Assembly: GCA_947177885.1 (NCBI GenBank)
Contig: CAMWWF010000228.1
Span: forward strand, 1-5,332
Reading direction: 5' to 3'
Source: an uncultured Lachnospiraceae bacterium
GTDB lineage: Bacteria; Bacillota_A; Clostridia; Lachnospirales; Lachnospiraceae
Length of the DNA: 5,332 bases
Part shown: in pieces, positions 4,956 to 5,332 of the stretch
Layout of the letters: each line of letters begins with the position of its first letter
Position numbering within the stretch: the first letter of the stretch is position 1
Program-made: the position numbers and the translations under genes
Notes under the pieces: model-generated
Told to the model about the DNA's origin: nothing
Database searches by the model: none
Seen by the model: the letters and a program-made list of their open reading frames with translations, nothing else

Positions 4956-5332
4956 ATGAAGAAAAAACTATTGCTCCTATCTGTTCCGGGAATGCTGGGG
5001 ATCGCAGTCTTCTACCTGCTTCCCGGAATGGCGGCTGTTTATTATGCAATGATAGATAATCTGTTCCTGCGGCGTTTCGTGGGACTGGAAAATATTATGG
5101 AGGTTCTGACAAATGAGAACTTCCTGCTGTCCCTGTGGAATCTTGCGCGGATCTGTGTGATGAGCACTCTGGGCGTGATGAGTGTCTGTATGGTATTGCT
5201 GTTTCTGGTGTACCTGCGTGGAAAGGTGCCTTACGGGATCATTCTCTGTCTGCTCCTGCCCTTTTTCATGCCAACGGCTTCCTGGGTGGATGTCTTTCAA
5301 AACAGGCTTCAGCCCGTCCTGGAGGCATGTAC
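4956..5332 (+). CDS. ABC sugar transporter permease, MalF/UgpA type (3' end cut by window edge)
   Basis: This encodes the start of an inner-membrane permease subunit that forms the path for the substrate delivered by the binding protein upstream. Only 125 codons are present; the family is usually about 290-310 residues. After the basic start MKKK, hydrophobic residues 5-31 form membrane segment one with the PGMLGIAVFYLLPG pattern typical of sugar permeases. FVGLENIMEVL (41-51) matches the usual F-x-G-L-x-N-Y loop. Membrane segment two covers about 63-87 and segment three about 91-108, followed by SWVDVFQNRLQP. The EAA loop that contacts the ATPase lies beyond the window. ATG 4956 is 47 bases after the SBP stop and fits the usual N-terminus; no longer in-frame start is better. 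A weak GGATAAG precedes it, so translation may be coupled to the short frame at 4922-4951. Confidence 0.92.
   Translation, partial: MKKKLLLLSVPGMLGIAVFYLLPGMAAVYYAMIDNLFLRRFVGLENIMEVLTNENFLLSLWNLARICVMSTLGVMSVCMVLLFLVYLRGKVPYGIILCLLLPFFMPTASWVDVFQNRLQPVLEAC

Noticed and set aside
3682..5300. Minus-strand frames at 3682-4206, 4261-4602 and 4977-5300, and plus-strand frames at 3881-4102 and 4187-4426
   Set aside because: All overlap the solute-binding or permease genes in other frames, lack ribosome-binding sites, and show atypical residue composition.
1..5332. CRISPR array, tRNA, insertion sequence or toxin-antitoxin pair
   Set aside because: No regularly spaced direct repeats, cloverleaf, terminal inverted repeats with a transposase, or recognisable toxin or antitoxin pattern was found on either strand.

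Overview
The window looks like chromosomal DNA from an anaerobic, low-to-moderate GC Bacillota (Firmicutes), most like a gut Lachnospiraceae or related Clostridia. The evidence is strong GGAGG ribosome-binding sites, a Gram-positive-type lipoprotein ABC sugar-binding protein, a YwnA-type Rrf2 regulator and a Zn-type macrodomain hydrolase. Species cannot be named from this sequence alone. No tRNA, rRNA, CRISPR array, transposase or integrase was seen.

Bases 1-1540, minus strand, form a small regulatory module. An Rrf2-family repressor gene (1028-1465) has its own sigma-A-type promoter and ends in a strong intrinsic terminator (979-1021). Behind the terminator a second, near-consensus promoter (TTGACA, 17 bp, TAATAT) drives a short 4Fe-4S ferredoxin-like frame (740-940) and a Zn-dependent macrodomain ADP-ribosylhydrolase (1-737, cut by the window edge). 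Three inverted repeats with the same half-sites and the same 9-bp spacer (TTGTAA-N9-TTACAA core) sit on the two promoters. They are centred on both -35 boxes, with a third at the second promoter's start site. They are the obvious candidate operators for the Rrf2 protein, which would control itself and the ferredoxin/macrodomain transcript. The second promoter lies inside the longest ferredoxin reading frame, and that frame also lacks the first cluster cysteine, so the ferredoxin may be decaying.

Bases 1651-2786, minus strand, hold three small genes in a row: a protein with two zinc ribbons (2307-2786), a short soluble protein starting at TTG one base after the previous stop (1994-2305), and an 85-residue protein with two membrane segments (1651-1908). 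I do not recognise a function for any of them. A promoter for the cluster lies at 2873-2901.

Bases 2787-3042 are a divergent control region whose two candidate promoters overlap at their -35 boxes. From 3043 rightwards, plus strand, an ABC sugar-uptake operon begins: a lipoprotein solute-binding protein with an N-terminal beta-propeller-like extension (3043-4908), a possible 9-codon leader frame (4922-4951), and the first 125 codons of a MalF/UgpA-type permease (4956 to the window end). The binding protein would capture a sugar or oligosaccharide outside the cell and hand it to the permease; the ATPase and any second permease lie outside the window.
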